Assembly (NCBI GenBank): GCA_945900685.1
Contig: CAMDJS010000124.1
Span: 1-5,628 of the forward strand
DNA: 5,628 nt
Direction of reading: 5' to 3'
From: Bordetella parapertussis
Lineage (GTDB): Bacteria > Pseudomonadota > Gammaproteobacteria > Burkholderiales > Burkholderiaceae_C
Shown: positions 4,444-5,628 of the stretch, piece after piece
Layout of the letters: every line of letters starts with the position of its first letter
Position numbering within the stretch: position 1 is the stretch's first letter
The notes under the pieces: generated by a model
Database searches by the model: none
Told to the model about the DNA's origin: nothing
What the model saw: only the letters and a program-made list of their open reading frames with translations
Program-made: the position numbers and the translations under genes

Positions 4444-5628
4444 CAAAGCAAACAATGCGGCTTTGACAATGCTGACCGCGTCCACCCGGAAAAAGCTGCG
4501 CAATTCTTGGCGCGTGTCGCTGCGACCGAACCCGTCTGTGCCCAGCGTCAGATAGCGTCTGTGGTCAGGCATGAAGGCGCGGATGCTTTCAGGCACAGCG
4601 CGCACGTAGTCGGTGGCGGCGATAACCGGGCCACTGCCGCTTTGCAGTTGCTGCTGCACAAAAGGCGCTGTATTGCCAAGTCCGTCAATGGCTTCTTGTT
4701 CACAACGCTGGCCATCGCGCGCGAGTTCGCTCCAACTTGTCACGCTGAACACTTCAACGGCAATGCCTTGCTCGGCCAGCAGGGCGGCGGCTTTGATCAC
4801 TTCACCCAAAATTGCGCCTGAGCCCATCAAGGTCACCGGTTTGGCTTTGGCTTTCAGGTTTGAGGGCGCCGCCGACAAGCGATAGCAACCTTTGAGCAAT
4901 TGCTCGTTCACGCCTTCGGGTAAATCAGGCTGCGCGTAGTTTTCATTCATCAATGTGACGTAATAAAACACGTCTTGCTGTTCGACCAGCATCTCGCGCA
5001 TGCCTTGGTCGACGATGACGGCCATCTCGCCTGCAAACGCTGGGTCGTAGGCTTTGCAATTCGGGATGGTCGCGGCGACCAAATGGCTGCTGCCGTCCTG
5101 ATGTTGCAAGCCTTCGCCGCCGAGTGTGGTGCGGCCTGAAGTTGCGCCGAGTAAAAAGCCGCGCGCGCGCTGATCCGCTGCGGCCCAGATAGCGTCGCCC
5201 ACACGCTGGAAACCGAACATCGAGTAATAAATGTAGAAAGGCAACATGGCCAGACCATGCACGCTGTAGCTGGTGGCCGCTGCCGTCCAACTGGCGATGG
5301 CACCGGCTTCGCTGATGCCTTCTTCCAAAATCTGGCCGTCCATGGCTTCGCGGTAACTCAGCACCGAGCCTATGTCTTCGGGCTCATACTGTTGGCCAAC
5401 GCTGGAATAAATACCGACCTGTTTGAACAAATTGGCCATGCCGAAAGTGCGTGCCTCGTCAGCGACGATGGGTACTACGCGGGCCCCAAGTTGCGGGTCT
5501 TTCATCAACTGTCCCAAGATGCGCACAAAAGCCATGGTGGTCGACATTTCTTTGTTGTCGGCTTGCAAGGCAAAGCCCGCGTAGCTGGAGAGCGCAGGCA
5601 CCGGCACCACTTCACACGCGGTATCACG
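4426..5628 (-). CDS. aceE: Homodimeric 2-oxoacid dehydrogenase E1, AceE/MdeB type (C-terminal part; gene continues past the right edge)
   Basis: About 400 C-terminal residues of the thiamine-diphosphate E1 that decarboxylates pyruvate (or a close 2-oxoacid) and passes the acyl group to the lipoyl E2. The frame is open to base 5628, so the N-terminal cofactor domain lies outside. Visible are the middle domain with DEARTFGM (5460-5437), QILEEGISE whose second Glu (5322-5320) aligns with the thiamine-activating Glu571 of E. coli AceE, FYIYYSMFGFQR, RTTLGGEGLQHQDG with the active-site His, and the C-terminal domain with TSWSELARDGQ and LGTDGFGRSD. It ends soon after the SIVKAAL segment, roughly 25 residues short of E. 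coli AceE. Variants such as AAADQRARG, and no aceF between it and serC, suit the AceE paralog often called MdeB or transketolase in Burkholderiales, so the substrate is less certain than the family. Confidence 0.9.
   Translation of the reverse strand, partial: RDTACEVVPVPALSSYAGFALQADNKEMSTTMAFVRILGQLMKDPQLGARVVPIVADEARTFGMANLFKQVGIYSSVGQQYEPEDIGSVLSYREAMDGQILEEGISEAGAIASWTAAATSYSVHGLAMLPFYIYYSMFGFQRVGDAIWAAADQRARGFLLGATSGRTTLGGEGLQHQDGSSHLVAATIPNCKAYDPAFAGEMAVIVDQGMREMLVEQQDVFYYVTLMNENYAQPDLPEGVNEQLLKGCYRLSAAPSNLKAKAKPVTLMGSGAILGEVIKAAALLAEQGIAVEVFSVTSWSELARDGQRCEQEAIDGLGNTAPFVQQQLQSGSGPVIAATDYVRAVPESIRAFMPDHRRYLTLGTDGFGRSDTRQELRSFFRVDAVSIVKAALFALKKTQA

Noticed and set aside
4327..4885. Plus-strand open frames at 4327-4821 and 4613-4885
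   Set aside because: They lie opposite conserved SerC and E1 coding sequence and arise from its GC bias at third positions.

Overview
The window looks like a chromosomal segment of a betaproteobacterium, most likely Burkholderiales. The grounds are the 'GENAIVP'-like variant of the SerC cofactor loop, a homodimeric AceE-type E1 with the 'AAADQRARG...GGEGLQHQDG' signature that I associate with this order, and a CarH/LitR-like MerR regulator with a C-terminal 'CECP' domain. Base composition is moderate. This placement comes from memory of the families, not from a search.

Layout, left to right. (1) Bases 1-987 (+): the end of a protein I do not recognise, followed three bases later by a 261-residue protein with a C-terminal zinc ribbon; the two are probably co-transcribed. 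(2) Bases 992-1638 (-): an Rrf2-family regulator. Its open frame stops at 1120, but an adjacent frame continues to a stop at 992 with protein-like codons and would abut the preceding gene, so the gene probably carries a one-base frameshift. (3) Bases 1639-1787: a divergent regulatory region with a good Shine-Dalgarno and sigma70-like promoter for the Rrf2 gene, a weaker promoter for the MerR gene, and copies of an 11-base element AACAAAACCTA in opposite orientations. (4) Bases 1788-2804 (+): a MerR/CarH-like regulator with a degenerate cobalamin-type Rossmann domain. (5) Bases 2813-3232 (-): a small lipoprotein of unknown role. (6) Bases 3339-4421 (+): serC, phosphoserine aminotransferase. (7) Bases 4426-5628 (-): the C-terminal part of an AceE/MdeB-type 2-oxoacid dehydrogenase E1, running off the right edge.

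Genes here are arranged as tightly packed convergent and divergent pairs. The serC and E1 stop codons lie four bases apart inside one palindromic hairpin that can end transcription in both directions. The two divergent regulators probably form a local switch, with the MerR protein the best candidate to bind the 11-base repeats; its targets beyond this region are not visible. The metabolic genes (serine synthesis, 2-oxoacid oxidation) have no evident link to the regulators. I see no tRNA, rRNA, CRISPR array, insertion sequence or phage gene.
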